A DNA stretch of 64,000 nucleotides from Melastoma dodecandrum. Taxonomy: Eukaryota > Streptophyta > Magnoliopsida > Myrtales > Melastomataceae. Below the pieces are notes generated by a model. That model ran no database searches. It saw nothing but the letters and a program-made list of their open reading frames with translations, and was not told where the DNA came from. Shown here piece by piece: positions 1 through 13,058 of the stretch. How positions within the stretch are numbered: position 1 is the first letter of the stretch; each line of letters starts with the position of its first letter. The stretch is from the NCBI GenBank assembly GCA_029817715.1, contig JARUPY010000538.1, positions 3,534,001-3,598,000 of the forward strand, in the 5' to 3' direction. A program made the translations under genes and the position numbers.

Positions 1-138
1 ATAGTCAATGAAACGGAGTATTAACTAGAGAATCTCGGACAACACCAAAAGCAGAAAATCTAACACCTTTGGGCAGAAGGACCCCACACCGACACAACCA
101 AGACACTCCAGTAACCCTCATCGAGTCCAAGGAAATCC

Positions 139-430
139 CACCTGTCACTTTGAGTGAGCTACTGTGGCGGCCAAGCACTCAAAGCACAAATGTGAGACAT
201 CTCACTTGGCGAGAACATGTGCGACTGTAAGAAACTCCGGCTGTCACTTAGGTCGAATCGCTTTGGCAACCAAACAACCTAACCACAAATCCGATAGCCA
301 CTTATACTAAATGCACATGTCTGTGAGATAACTCACCTGTCACTGCAAACGAGCTACTTTGGCAGCCAAACGATTACAATACAAATGTGAAGTCACTACA
401 CATATTCTCGCAGACAAAATAACACGTCGC
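139..430. repeat. Three divergent ~97-bp tandem units
   Basis: A block starting with CCTGTCACT and followed by a GAGCTACT..TGGC.GCCAA core recurs near 139, 238 and 334, so the spacing is 96-99 bp. The units are diverged, which points to an old tandem array or part of a long terminal repeat cut by the window edge. No coding potential was seen. Confidence 0.55.
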
Positions 431-2625
431 CCAGTCACAAGAATAAAGAAACAACTCAACAAAATGTATCCACGAATGGCCGGCAATTAAAATCGCCACC
501 TATTTCTACACGCAATATGCATCATATTCCAGAATTATTAGGAACAAATATGATGTAAAAAAAATGTTTAATAGGCATAAATTTTACAAACATAAGAGTT
601 CACAAATTCATCTGACCAGATATTTTTTTTAATTCAAATTTGTAAATCCACGGATCCTTATTATTATTATTTTAAATTTACGTTTGCAAACAGGAACTTT
701 TTTTTAATAACTTAAATCTTTAATTTCCATTGAGAATCTATGTAAAATATTATTATTTTAATAAATTACAATAATAATAACAATAACTCCTCTTACGTCG
801 TCTGATATTTTTTTTTATAAACCCACGTACACTACTTGGGAAATATTTTTTTTATTATTTAATAAATTAAATCCGACGGGACAAATTAAAAAAAAATGTC
901 TAAATCAATTGAAATCTTCCACCTAAACGGTTTCAAGACAATCGAATAAAAATTCAATCCCAGATTTCTTGGTGACGAAGGTTTTTTTTTAATAATTGAA
1001 ATTGTAAATAGTTGCCCATGTGATTTTGAAACCGTAGGAATGAATCAATTTGAAGGTCGGTAAATTGGAAAACCTCACCCTTAATCAATTTTAAAAATTC
1101 ATAAATAAATAATCAATTTATCCGATTACTCGGATATCACTGTAAACGAATTAATCGCAAACCAAGATAATCGCAACCGATTTAGGACATAAAACAGTGA
1201 GAAGTTGCCATAATCCCAAATCAAATATGCGGAAGCCGACATCTTGTAAGAAAAGCCAATAAGTTGCCCTAGGTCTTTCCCTTCCTCTGATCGATGGAAC
1301 TGTCTAACGATATATCGAGGACCTAGCGCTATTATAAATGTGACGGGCTCTTCCATTACGGGCTTCCGTCGATATTTTAATTATAGCCCAACATAAAATA
1401 AAATAAAATAAAATATTTAATAAAAATTCTAACATTCTCCGCCCTATGATTAATTTAAAAAGTTCAAAACATTTACTGACTCTCGAACTTTACACATACA
1501 TGACCATATCATAGGGAACAATATACGAGACATCTCAAATCAACCATGAACATCAGAATCGCTAACACCGAACCATGGTATTCCCGACTTCGTAATCACG
1601 GCCAAACCAACACCAACGTCCTGTTTTCCTCTAACCAAAATTTTAATACAAATATAAAAATAATAATAAAACACAAACCAGAGGCCAAACCACTGAATGA
1701 AAGTTCGTCGACTATATTCCATTCATTTTGTTTTTCTATTTTAATATTTTCTAAGGATTGGATCAATTGGAGCTTTGCCCCGTGATTATAATAACACAGA
1801 CCAAGTGAATTTAATACAAGGGTCTTGTTAACGGGTTTACTTAGGGCACCGGTTAATAAATATAAATAGTAAAAATTTACTCCGGTTAACAAAAATACTT
1901 AACATAGGAGGAGTCGGGACCTCAAAAAAGGTGGAGAACCCGTGGGGGTGACGACAAGTAAGTTGTGGGAATTTACTCTTTACGAAGAGGTTGAGATTGG
2001 GTGGGTGGGAGGAGACAGGAGATGGTTCACAAAAGAGTCAAAACTCCTTGTCCTCTGGGGGAGGGTGGGTTTAATCAATCGGGCGTGTCCTCGACTTTTT
2101 TAACTCGAATCGTCCTTGCATTTAATTCTGAGCTAACCTCCCCCCCCCCCCCCCCCCCCCCCAAGATGAAAATCGAATGGACAAAAGCAATCGCCTTTTT
2201 CCTATCATGCGATAGGTCCCTGTCCCCCCCAACCTTTATTTACTATGTATGCATGTATGCTTGAATAGTAGGGACGTTGACTCCGGGTCAACTTCCACCG
2301 CTAAACTACCCGGTTGAATTATGTTTGTTGTGTTCACAGATGAAGTCAGTCAGTCAGTCCCCATCCCCCCATGTCTCTTGGAACGTTCTGTCCTGAACCA
2401 GTCAGCTGTTGGTTGTGTAAGCACCAATGATGATAAGATAAAAGAGATAAAAAGGAAAACCCTAGTGATGGATGGAACCAATGACCTACAGGTTGTTCGT
2501 TGGAGGAGCCTATGTCTCGCTGACATAACCCGGTTGTTACGACATTAATACACACACGTACATTGACCCACCCTAATTACTACTACTACTACTACTAGTT
2601 TTGTTAATAAGATAAATAACATATT
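431..2625. other. Intergenic, AT-rich, no gene recognised
   Basis: This is AT-rich sequence with many short A and T runs, an AAAATAAAATAAA-type run near 1391-1415 and a long poly-C run near 2143-2162. Short open frames exist on both strands (for example 1596-1892 minus and 2001-2264 plus), but their translations are low-complexity or match nothing I know. I regard them as chance frames. Confidence 0.6.
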
Positions 2626-2630
2626 TTTTT

Positions 2631-2781
2631 AGATAATTTCAAAATTCATAAAATAAAGTTACATAAATTAGAATTATAAAGTTCGATTTCTATATTCGAA
2701 ATTATAAAGTCCGATTTCGAGTGAATTCGAACTTATAAAATCCAATTTTAAGATATTATTTTATAAATTTTGAAATTATCT
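2631..2781. mobile_element. MITE-like AT-rich inverted-repeat element, copy A
   Basis: The left end AGATAATTTCAAAATTCATA is repeated in inverted orientation at 2757-2781 with about one mismatch over 25 bp. The interior repeats an ATTATAAA(A/G)TYCGATTT word. Two larger relatives with the same interior words and similar ends lie at 6136-6385 and 59657-59937. No target duplication was identified, so the exact limits are uncertain. Confidence 0.55.
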
Positions 2782-3437
2782 ATTTTATTTGAAAAATAGT
2801 TTTTATACCAACGTTATTTGTAACATTAGCTCCGCCTGCTACTATACACGTCTAACATTCAAAATAATTTGTGAACGCCGTTGATTGGAGGGACAAAATC
2901 ATGTTCGGGGGAGTTACTTACTAGGGAGGGCATGTGCTCTCACCCTCCCTCCCAACATTATTATTATTATTATTCATTACCACCCCACAAGAATAAATAA
3001 AACAACTTCTTCATTTCTTATAGAAAAAGACAGTATTGCCCGCGGTATGTCGGCCCAAGAAGAAAAATGTCACCCGCCTACTCTTATTCTATGCAAATGC
3101 CGTTTTCAATTATCACCCCCCCCCCCCCCCCAAAAAAAAAAAAAAAAAAAAAACCCAACCACATTTTACAAGAACAACCTGCCAAGGTCGTGTTCATATC
3201 GCATGTACATATATGCTTATTTGGAATACGTTAAACGGGCGCGTACGTCGCGCGATGTTATGTACCGTGGACCGAGACGTAATCCAGAGTAACCAACCAT
3301 AAGCACTTGAAAACCTTACATGTATACTGTTTACATATTCAATAGCAGTTGCGGTAATACATATGTTTTACATAGCTTTTATACATTTGCACTGGTTATT
3401 GTCTCCTGTAAATGACACATATATATATAATTTTGAA
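2782..3437. other. Spacer downstream of the ERF gene with poly-C/poly-A tract
   Basis: No gene was recognised. A long C run joins directly to a run of about 20 A near 3117-3152. Short frames across it encode only poly-Pro/poly-Lys stretches and are not genes. The part next to 3438 is the presumed 3' untranslated region of the minus-strand ERF gene. Confidence 0.55.
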
Positions 3438-4176
3438 TTACTGGCTGTAATTAATGTTGCTGTTGTTGTTGTTATCAGTATCGCTTTCGCCAGGGCAACC
3501 CCGGTTAAGGAGCTCTTCTATCATCTGCAACGCGATCCTCTCCTCCTCATTGGCGCAGCCGTCCAATGTCGAGCCCTCCTCCTCGCGATCATCCCCGGGT
3601 TCGAATGATGTCGACGAGCTGGCCTGGCCGACGGGGGAGATGGCGTCGTCCTCCTTCTTTCCAAGCTGAACCGTCATGACCCAGTTGGAGATGGGCCTCT
3701 GTCCCGCCCGTTTCTGCCAAACCCCGATGTGGGAGCTCTCGTTGTCGAGCCTGAGGCAGGTGAGGGAAGGGGACAGCGCCTTGCTGCATTTTCTGAGCTT
3801 CGCGTGGAGGATCTCCGACAACTGCCTTGGGGATGTCAGGGGGTTGTCTGGGGAAGCCGCCTGATTATTCGTCACGGGGAAGTTGGTCTTGGCGTTCCGG
3901 CCGCTCATAAGCATGGCCGCCTGGTCATAGGCTCGGGCGGCCTCCTCCGCGGTCTCGAACGTGCCTAGCCAGACCCTCCTTTTCCTAACAAAAAAGAAAA
4001 AAACGAACACCGCAGATGAGTCGACCGCGACAAATACAAAAGAAAAAGAATGAACAGACGACCGATAGCGAAGAGAGGGGAGTCGAGTAAGATTACAGGA
4101 GAGGGTGGCGAATCTCGGAGACCCAAGAGCCCCAATGGCGCTGCCGCACTCCTCGGTACTTCTTGGTTTGGACCAT
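3438..4176 (-). CDS. SHN: AP2/ERF transcription factor, SHINE/WIN1 type
   Basis: Two exons, 4176-4097 and 3984-3438, are separated by a 112-bp GT-AG intron (4096-3985) and encode about 208 residues. The family is normally about 200. Exon 1 begins [18 protein letters not shown]. Joining across the phase-2 intron completes one AP2 domain (about residues 6-63) with the [16 protein letters not shown] helix. The downstream block containing GVWQKRAG and NWVMTVQLG is the conserved middle/C-terminal motif of the SHN clade, which separates it from other ERFs. SHN/WIN proteins are nuclear activators of cutin and wax genes in Arabidopsis and tomato; the same role here is inferred from family. The C-terminus is acidic with an Asn run (NNNNSN). 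A TATATAAA box lies 80 bp upstream of the ATG. The gene looks intact. Confidence 0.93.
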
Positions 4177-4255
4177 GATACCCGATCCTTCCTAGTCGTT
4201 GTATGACACGAGGATGAAGGCTTAGTTGTCTGAAAAGAGGAGGGGGTGGGACGTG

Positions 4256-4263
4256 TTTATATA
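4256..4263 (-). promoter_or_regulatory. Probable TATA box of the SHN-type gene
   Basis: TATATAAA on the minus strand lies about 80 bp upstream of the start codon at 4176. That leaves a short leader of roughly 50 bp. This is inferred from motif and spacing only. Confidence 0.55.
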
Positions 4264-4299
4264 CACCCGCGTACAACAACGGAAATGTGAAAAGGTAAA

Positions 4300-5317
4300 A
4301 TAAATGTAAGGAAGGGAGAAAAAAGGAACCAACATTGTCAGTTTTTTTTTTTCTTTTTTTTTGTCGGCGGAAGCTCCATGGAGTTAATGTTAATGTGATA
4401 ATTTTTTTTTATTTTTATTTTTATTGTAGGTCGACGGGGTATTCGACCCTACCCGCCATTAAAATTCCTCCTCCCTTCCGTTCCACGTATCCTTTTCTTT
4501 ATCCTAAATATTATATGATATTTGATTTGTATTAAAAAAAAATAATTATCGTGATTTTTTTAAATATTAATTGAGAAAAAATAAAATAAAATCAGCTCTA
4601 GATTCTTTCAATTTCAACGGGAGATTGAGTGGCTTGAAGCTTTCTTTAAATTTCTTTCTCACTTCAGACTGGAGAGGAAGCAAACATTTTGTGGAGTAAC
4701 TTTTTTAAACCTTTGTTAAATACATTCATTACATAACATGTTGGTATGTGTTCGTATGATGAAAAAGTTATCAATCTTAGATATCTCCTGCACTGTAAAA
4801 CCCTAGGAGGATCTACGAGGTTCCAGATTTCGTTCTCGATCTTATCGAGCCGGTGCATAGGTAAGATGATGTTGCTTACAAGCCCGACATTCTTCTCAGA
4901 TTTAAGAAGTAACGGGGGATGGAACTGGATAGATAGACAGAAGGGGGTTGCGGGATTTTATTCTACTGGATAAGTTACCAAAACAGCGGCCAAACAAAAG
5001 CTGAGCTTCGCATTCAATATGCTTGCAGTTTTTATCGCATTAAACTCTAGTAAAAGAAAATGACATCGCCAGGGTGTCCCCATCTCTCGATTTCTTTTCT
5101 ATTATTACATTACTTTTCGTGTAAAAAAATCTCAAAAGAAAAAGCTTAGGTGTGTGTGGATACGAAAATGGACCGGCAACATTCACCGAGCGACGCGATA
5201 TCCTCTCGAATTCTAAACGGGGTAAAGACGACTGGCATCATCATTCGTCGTAACCATAGCCATCGCAAGCAAAAGTTCTGTCGCGGCACGGTATGGTCAG
5301 GGACAATATACCCTTTG

Positions 5318-5353
<36 letters not shown>

Positions 5354-6135
5354 CTCGTATAAGAGATGCATACATCCATGCCTCCTCATCATGGTGAGCC
5401 ACAAGAAAACACTGGAGACACTCTGCAAAACGAGAGAATGTGGCCGTCGAGAAATGAACGAATCCCGAGACACGATCGAGTATCTTTAACCAATCAACAA
5501 CCTCAATGACGAACGGCAAGAGGGTTGTCCTTGGATTAAAATACAAGATAAATAAAATGGACGGCCCCATTGGCATTAAATATTAGAAATTTATGGTGGA
5601 ATTTAATGGGGGTGGGGGTAAAGTTAGGGACGCTAATTCATTACAACGCATCGAAGAAACTAGGGGGAGGGGGAGAGGTTGGCTCCAGCCTTGCTTATTA
5701 AAAACCAAAACCTTATCTCTTGTTGGTCCACAACAGAGAAGTCGTATAACCTGTCAATTTCCCTTTGCTTGTAAATTGAAAAGCGACGATCCCACGTTTC
5801 CCCCTGCGTTAAAAAACAACCAAAGCTTTCGTTTCACTTGAGTCATAAATACTTCTACTGTTCTGGATTTTATAAGAGAAAGAGGCTGTCAGAGCAGCCG
5901 TACGTACGCTTGTGCATGGAGCATACAGCCGCCGGGTTCGTATGCATGTACCCAAGCAAAACACGATCGAGTGCAAAACCTTGTTACATATAGATAGATA
6001 TCTAGTCCAAATAATTGAAGGGCTATTGGGTTGGCGACGTCCTTTTTTGGGCATGAACATGCTAATTCATGAGTTCTTTTTTTTTTATCTCAGATGGGGT
6101 GAAGAATATTGGAGCTACGTTCCATGACGGCCTGG
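4300..6135. other. Intergenic/upstream region with a CT microsatellite
   Basis: No gene was recognised. A (CT)n run of about 30 bp lies near 5321-5350; translated in reverse it gives an Arg-Glu repeat frame that is not a gene. The first kilobase is probably regulatory DNA of the minus-strand SHN-type gene. Confidence 0.5.
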
Positions 6136-6385
6136 AAAATACTTTTTCGAAATGAGATAGGTAGTTTCAATATTTCAGAAATATTTTCTTACAATCTGAT
6201 TTTATAAGTCCGAATTTACTCGTTAGATAATAGATGAAATCAAAATTATAAAATTCAATTTGCGTGTCAAATTAAAAATAAAAAATAATAATTTCAACTT
6301 TCTTAAGTACGAGTAAACTCAAATTCCATTTCGAGATATTATATCATGAATTTTGAAATTATATATCGTGTTTCATGAATATTTT
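6136..6385. mobile_element. MITE-like AT-rich inverted-repeat element, copy B
   Basis: It begins AAAATACTTTTTCGAAAT and ends with a diverged inverted copy (..CATGAATATTTT). The inner blocks (TTTCAA.ATTTC and inverted TTTTGAAATTATAT) correspond to those of copy A at 2.6 kb and copy C at 59.7 kb. The interior carries ATTATAAAATTCAATTT words. It is non-coding. Confidence 0.5.
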
Positions 6386-9211
6386 AACAAGAATGGTGGG
6401 ATATTTGTTTTGGTTCCTTATTTTTTCGTGGGGGCAGTTGGAATAATTGGAGAATAATCGCGGGAGCAAAGTAAGAATAGGTGAGAGTTAGGTTTTCGTG
6501 AAGTAAATATACGGTTGGGTGTCGAGTGGTAAGTGAAAGTATCAATCAAAATTTAATTTATTGACTTGTAAATCATATGTCACGACTTGTTAAATTCATT
6601 ATTACCGGGGTGAGGCTACTAGTCTGTCAGAGACAACTGCATAATGAATAGATTGAGGGGACTGGGGCGTCCACATCACGTGGAAAATGACATTTCTACC
6701 AAAAGAATTTATGGGAGAACATCAATAATTTGTTTCCACCCCGATTGTCCAATTATCAAACCACCATCCATCCCGGATACACGATTTGGTGGGTTCAAAT
6801 TTCGTTACACGAAATGGGATCGAGGAAGTACGTAGCAAACTAGGGTTTTTCATAGTTGTAATATTTATGGCATGTTTTCGTGTATGTTCGTTCATGTGGA
6901 TGAGGCGATGATGAATACGATGATGGAGATGAAATATTGGAACGAGATAGGAGTCGAGGGGGACGACGTCCATTTATTACACATGGTGGGGATAAGTAGG
7001 AAAAAATGAAATGGAATCCATTAATAACAACACGAAGCATCTTCCCTTTGGGGATCTACCTCCTCATCATGTCACGTTTCTGGTTAACAAAATATCGATT
7101 TTTATAAAAGGGGTGGTGTCGAGGAGTCCACATCTTCCGCTCCATGAAATTTATAACTATAGAAACACATTTTATTCAATGTTAAACGTAATATTAAGTA
7201 GCTTTGTTCTTATTAGCATTATACGTGAAAATATTTCGTAGTTTAGAGCAATCATGCTCGAAATTCCTGAAATAATATCAAAATCGAATTAGGAGAACTT
7301 AAAGTTTTTGACATAATAAAATCGAAAGAGTCGATTTCGTGATGTGAAGGAGAAATTTGCTTTATAAAAGACAAAAATCTTTAATTTACCCGCTTTTAAA
7401 AATTCAAACATTATTTCGGAAATTTCAAAAGTGATTTTCACTTAAATATTTTCTCCACGCTAATTGGGAGAAAAAACCCTGGTATTACGCTACTCAAGTC
7501 GTTGTGCCTTGGAAACATATCGAAACTTGTATCGGGGCTCCTTTTGTTTTTATTTATTTTATGAGATTTTGTGTCGAAGGGATTGGCCTGATGCATATAC
7601 AAGATGGGCTCCATAAATTTGATTAAGCATGGCATGTGATATTATAATCTATGTTTAAGGTTAACGGGGTTTTTGTCAATTCCCGGGAAGTCGCTTTTGT
7701 TGTTGTCATACAATTTTTGCATAGAGATCTCAACTAACTCTGTGTTTTGTTGTCTCGTAATCGTGGGATCTCTGACGTGATTTGTTCTATAACGATACAA
7801 GCATCCTATGACAATATCAATGATTCGCGATCACGACGTTGGTTGAACGTTAAGCACGTGTCGTGCTTGTGCATGAGCGTACGCGGTTACTGGCCATACG
7901 AGACAGGGCATGCGTCGCCCCGGCATATACGGTGATCGGAACGCCATTAAAGAGGGTTGGTTCGTTGTCAATGTTCCTTATTGCAGGGAACTACCTACAT
8001 ATTATCTCTGGTTAGATACCACGCAAGTTGTAATAATTTCACGACCTAAGCAAGGGACGTGGATATGTCCTGTCCAAATATCAACCATAACTATTGCTTC
8101 ACCAACTACAGATAGTTGGGTTTTAGCTAAACACCCTCCCGGTATCCCCGACCATTTATGAATGAATTCGACGTGGATGGAGACGTGATCACAGGATCGG
8201 ACACTGAGGATATCGCGTTATCCCGTCCGAGAACGATGACATCGAACCCCCCCCCCCCTCCTCGTTCAAATATCCGAAAATTCACTATCTACCAACTCTT
8301 TTCGCACCAACTGATTTCACGAATGATAATGTAATGATATCCGGATCAAGTATCAACCGTATCGCGTAGCGGCTCCGTTCTTCATGTTACATGTTTTTTA
8401 AACTGTAATTTTTTCAAAAAGCAAGTTCCAACAAATAATTTAATCTTATGTCCTTTCAGTTCAGTTCTATCTTTCCCTGTTCTATGAACCTAACTTGCTG
8501 AACCGAATTAATTAGCTCATGTCTGTGATGGATCGAAAGAAGTTGGATGATGCCGTGACATATAACTTGGTGATGCTTACAACGAGTATGCCAATCTGGT
8601 CCTCTTCTTTGTTGAAAGTCCACAAGTTCTCCCATGAATCTCCAAGGTTTGATTTCGATTCACGTAAACGAATGTAAGTCTGGACGTTCCAATCGTGCTA
8701 ATAGTTGAGCCAAAGGTTTCCAAATTAGGGCAACTGCGACGGTATTGAATTGGGGGGGGATGCTTGCGAAAGGGCAGTAGGTGAAGTGAATGCTTCCAAG
8801 TTCAATCAGAGAAACTACATTTAAGTCGGGAGTTGGTCCAGGATGGGGGGCCGTGTACATGTGCGCTCGGAAAACAGTGGTTGTTGTCTTGTTCTTCTCG
8901 GCCGTTCTCTCTCCCTAGTAACTGCGCACTTGCTTCTTGAATTTGTTGCAGACATATATCAGTAGTTGGATTTCACAGTGTGAAATAACACGTCTTCCAC
9001 GTTTTCTCTTCTCCATTTGAGGCGGCTGACACGGCAATAACTTGCTTCCCTATTGTTGTGCGTGGAAACTACACAATCTCTCATATTAAGAGCAATGGCG
9101 ATGCTGTAGATCGGCTAAAATACGACAGGCGTTGCGACTAATGAGTTGGAATATCGAGTAACCGATACACTTAACGGTTGCAATCAACCATGTGCCACAT
9201 CGACTTTGTCA
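6386..9211. other. Intergenic, no gene recognised
   Basis: About 2.8 kb without a supportable gene. A C run lies near 8247-8256. Frames such as 7910-8161 plus and 8660-8860 minus show no recognisable motif. Confidence 0.5.
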
Positions 9212-9216
9212 CATAT

Positions 9217-11206
9217 TGTTAGCCTGGTTTTGATGATGAACTTAAGCAATGAGTTGCTGATGGTCAGCAGTAATGTTTCATGAGTTGCGTGCTTATTCCT
9301 AGTGATGAGCTTGAGCAATGTGTTGCTGAATCACAGCTAGTAACTGTCATATGTTACAGTAAGTTGTTGCTGTGATATTACGAATACATATTGAAAATAT
9401 GGAAACAAATTTTCAATATCCACGTTTTTATTTTGGGTTATCTCAGATCATTCGTCTAAGTGTCCAAATTCATTTAAATGTGGGCTAATAATCTCATTAT
9501 AAAGATTTAGGCAACTAAATATTGTGAGATTATATTTCCAAGTTTATTTTTAGAAACAAAATATGTTTCTGATACCCTACAACAATGTTACGCTAGAACA
9601 TGATGAAATATCTAATCAAATATTTTTGATTAATTATAATCGATAAGATGAGATTATGATCAGATCATAAATATTAGAAATAAATTATTTGATTAAGAGA
9701 ACAGAGGAAAGTTACTGTTGGTACTTACTCTTCATAGCACAGCAATCGAGTGAGCAGACCGTTGCTGAGTCCTGGCTGCCAATTTTGATAACAAATCTCG
9801 AAGATTGCGTGGACGTTTTCTATGCTTTCTTCTCCATTATAATCAGATCAAAGACGACAGATCCAAGTGCCTTTGTCCGTCTGAGTGGTCTAAGTGGTCT
9901 AAGTGGTCTAAGTGAGCTTTGTGCATCGACGGAGAGCGGAAGGTGCTAAGTGTCTCCTGGTTCTTTCTCTTACAAGCTGCATGTGAGAGTGTCAAGGGGC
10001 TGAGGTTAGATCCTTTGATCGTTGTGAGAGGGAATAGGTGTCCTCGGTATGTTTAACGAGCGGCTGGCGAATCATCTGAGGGAAGCTAAGTGAATACCTG
10101 TGCTGAATTCAGTAACCAGTTGCTAACCCATCGGCAAGAAGCCGTTCTTGTCGTGTCTCTTCGCAGGGAAGTCTCGAACCTACGGAGTTTGAGCAGTTAG
10201 ACACGCACTTGCGGGTGCGCGCCAGAAGTCTCGTGCCTACAGGGTAGAGCAGGAGTTGGGAACGCCGCCAGAGTGGAAAGAGGTCCTCCCGAGCACAGGG
10301 GTACTGTGCAGAAGTCTCGAACTCCTGGGGACGGATAGTAGAGCAGGTTGCGTGGAAGCCGCCGTAGTAGAAAATTCCACCCTAGGCACTGGGTGTGCGG
10401 TGCAGTGAGTCACGGCTGTGGTAACCGTGCACGTCCGAACTGAGTGTAGGACGTATACCCTTTCTTAGTGGTCTTTGTGATTCTTCTCTTTGTGATTCTC
10501 TTTGTGGCCTTTGTGGTGATCTTTGTGATCAACTTCGTGGTTGTCTCTTAAGCAAGTATAAACTCATTTCCAGGAGAGACAAGATCTGTGTGGAAATCCT
10601 CTGCTGAACGACTAATTGCTGAAGCAGTCCTCTGTTGTGAATCAGAAACGAGCTGCTCTTTGAGAAGTCTTTCTATCACTGTAAGGATTATTATATGAGA
10701 ATTTATACTCTAACATAACGTTACCTGTGTGCTTTGAAAGACAGGCTTACATCTGAGTGACAATGTGCTGTGTGGAATCCGTTAAGCTACCAACTGCTTA
10801 GTGTGAGCATCATTCTGCTAGAAACGAGAAGACATCCACTGTGTGAGGAGCTGATAATTGCCCAGAAGTGATCTCTTATAGTAAAAGATTCTAAATCTCA
10901 CTTTGTGAGAAACCAAACGCCTATTGCAAGGGCTCTTTGCAACCATTATATTATATAGTGGAATCACCTTGTTGGTGGAAAGTGGACGTAGGTCGATTTA
11001 GACCGAACCACTATAAACTACTGTGTCCATTACGATCGCGCAACACTCGTACGAAACCTTACTCGATAAAATCGTTACAGCGAAGCATATCTCATTTTGA
11101 GAAACGCGCTGCTGAGTTACAGTACACTTCTGCTTACACTGAGAAAATGGCGAAAAAGTTATAAACATTAATTCACCCCCTCTTAGTGTTCCTGAACGAT
11201 CCAACA
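9217..11206 (+). mobile_element. Solo LTR (about 2.0 kb), Copia/SIRE-like
   Basis: The block starts TGTTAGCCTGGTTTTGATGA and ends CACCCCCTCTTAGTG..GATCCAACA, so it has TG...CA ends. It is flanked on both sides by the 5-bp direct repeat CATAT (9212-9216 and 11207-11211). There are no gag or pol frames and no second LTR nearby, so it is a solo LTR left by LTR-LTR recombination. The TTTTGATGATGAA start and the CACCCCCTCT..CCAACA end resemble LTRs of the SIRE-type Copia group, from memory of that family. The interior contains a 9-bp tandem run (AGTGGTCTA, near 9883-9913) and a CTTTGTG-rich stretch near 10470-10540. Short frames inside it are not genes. Confidence 0.82.
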
Positions 11207-11211
11207 CATAT

Positions 11212-13058
11212 CCTACTGCTACTGCTTAGCATAATGCGCACCTGTTGACCTGCGAGTAAAACTTACCCTTGGAATGGGATATTTGTGTCATTGATGTAGT
11301 CTACGGCGGGCTTACCCACCTAATGATAAATGCAATGTTAAGATCAACCGCATCATATGAATGGAGGGCTATTGCAAAGAAGAAGAAAAAAACAGAGAGG
11401 TTCCGCAGCTTTCTTCTCGTTAGATGCCATCGTCCGTTCAGGAATTCCCAACCATTGCGTTCGTTGCTCCTCCCTTCAAAACATCGAAATTTCAGAGGTC
11501 AATACCTCTGTGTAATGACCACACACGATCGATCCCCTGAAAGTAGGAGATCATTTAGCAAGCAGAAACATGTTATCCATGCTCCCCAAATACACTCGAG
11601 GGTGATTCCGCAGATATAGAACCGCCGTCTTACACATCATTGCATGAAGTTCCCTCTGATACAACTCGATATTTTTGTACCTTCATTGGAGTTAATGACC
11701 ATCGCGCGGCTTCACCGTTATTCCCAAGTACGAAGCTATGAGAAATCTTATGTACCAACACGGTCAAACCTGTCACTTTCGGGCGTCTCAACGCGCACAC
11801 AGCATAATACCATAGTGTTCTTACCGCAGCAGCTCAGCCCCCTTTGCGTTGCGGGAGGGAGGGGGGGGGGGACTTTGGAACGCGATCGCCAGCCGACCGC
11901 AATTCGAGGCATTGCATTGGGCCCGAATGCTCAGAAATGGGCTTGGATTGGGGCCCGATGCTTCTTCCTTTTCAGGTGGCGTAGGATCGGGAGGGGCTGG
12001 CATATTCCAAAATACAACAATAAAAAAGTAATATCGTAAGACCAATTTGGCGTGTCAAATGGGAACAAAGCAATTGTTAATTTATGCCAAAAGGAAAAAA
12101 AAAAGGTGGAGCCGGTTAACCTAAAACGAAGGTGACAACCCCAAAAAAGATGAAGTCACGACGAGTTGTTGTTGCCTTACGTATTGGACCAAAACCTAAT
12201 CACAAGTCTTCATCACAGTTAAGATAAGACTCTCTCTGTCCATCGTTGTATAAATTAAATCATCACCCCCAAACAACCCTCGCACTAATTATATCAATTA
12301 ATATACCGTTATCTTGGTATACGTGTTTAATCAATTGTTAAACTGTATAATATATATCACACGATAACTTAGGCTTTTAACTCAAACGATTTGTCAAAGG
12401 GACAAAAAATGCTTACCATTCATGGGCATATTAAACAATATAATATAATCTATTTCTACAAAAATGAATCATCTTAGATTAATAACGTAAGGAGAGTACA
12501 TTAATCGGCCTATAATTAAGAATGTCGTTTTTTTTAATCCATTTCCCGTGATATTTGGGGCGGGCAGACACGGAATTGACAAATAAAACATGGGGGACGA
12601 GGACGATGATGCTTCACTTTGAAGAACAAATGATCCATGTCTGAAAGCAAGAACGGAATAAAAAATAAATATATTTTTTTGTTCTGGAAGTCTTTGACAT
12701 TTCTGATATATATATATTTATCAATTCCTTTAAACCCAAGAAAAAGTCAAGAAGAAAAACCTCGTCGCACCCCCCGCCCCCCCCAAAAAAAAAAGGAAAA
12801 TTAAAAAAAATAATAAAAGTTTTTTAAAAAATTACTTATATTTTAGTGTCCCTATTTGTATTTATGTGTTATGAATCCGATTATCAGGTCATCCAAAAGG
12901 AATTCAAAAAGTTTGTTCTATTCTTTAGCTTTTTCCTCGTTTGTGTTTGTTAGGCACATGTTGGCCGAGGTTGACCCAAAAGGTCCAGCTATTTCTATTT
13001 CAGAATCCCGCGTTCTCGCTGCGCTTCGGTTGCTGAGGACGAGCGTGTGAAACCGGGA
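11212..13058. other. Intergenic/upstream region of the phospholipase D gene
   Basis: No gene was recognised. Frames at 11269-11619 and 11644-12039 lack known motifs. A poly-G run lies near 11860-11870 and a mixed C/A run near 12769-12795. A TATATATATATTTA stretch near 12707 could belong to the promoter, but it lies 350 bp upstream of the start codon and is not assigned. Confidence 0.5.

Noticed and set aside
139..430. CRISPR-like array of repeats
   Set aside because: Units are diverged and without conserved short repeats plus unique spacers, and the genome is plant nuclear.
2885..3302. Frames with poly-Pro/poly-Lys
   Set aside because: Created by adjoining C and A homopolymers.
5146..5576. 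Arg-Glu repeat frames on the minus strand
   Set aside because: Translation of a (CT)n microsatellite.
9689..9949. Frame with LSGLSGLSGLSELC
   Set aside because: Comes from a 9-bp tandem repeat inside the solo LTR.
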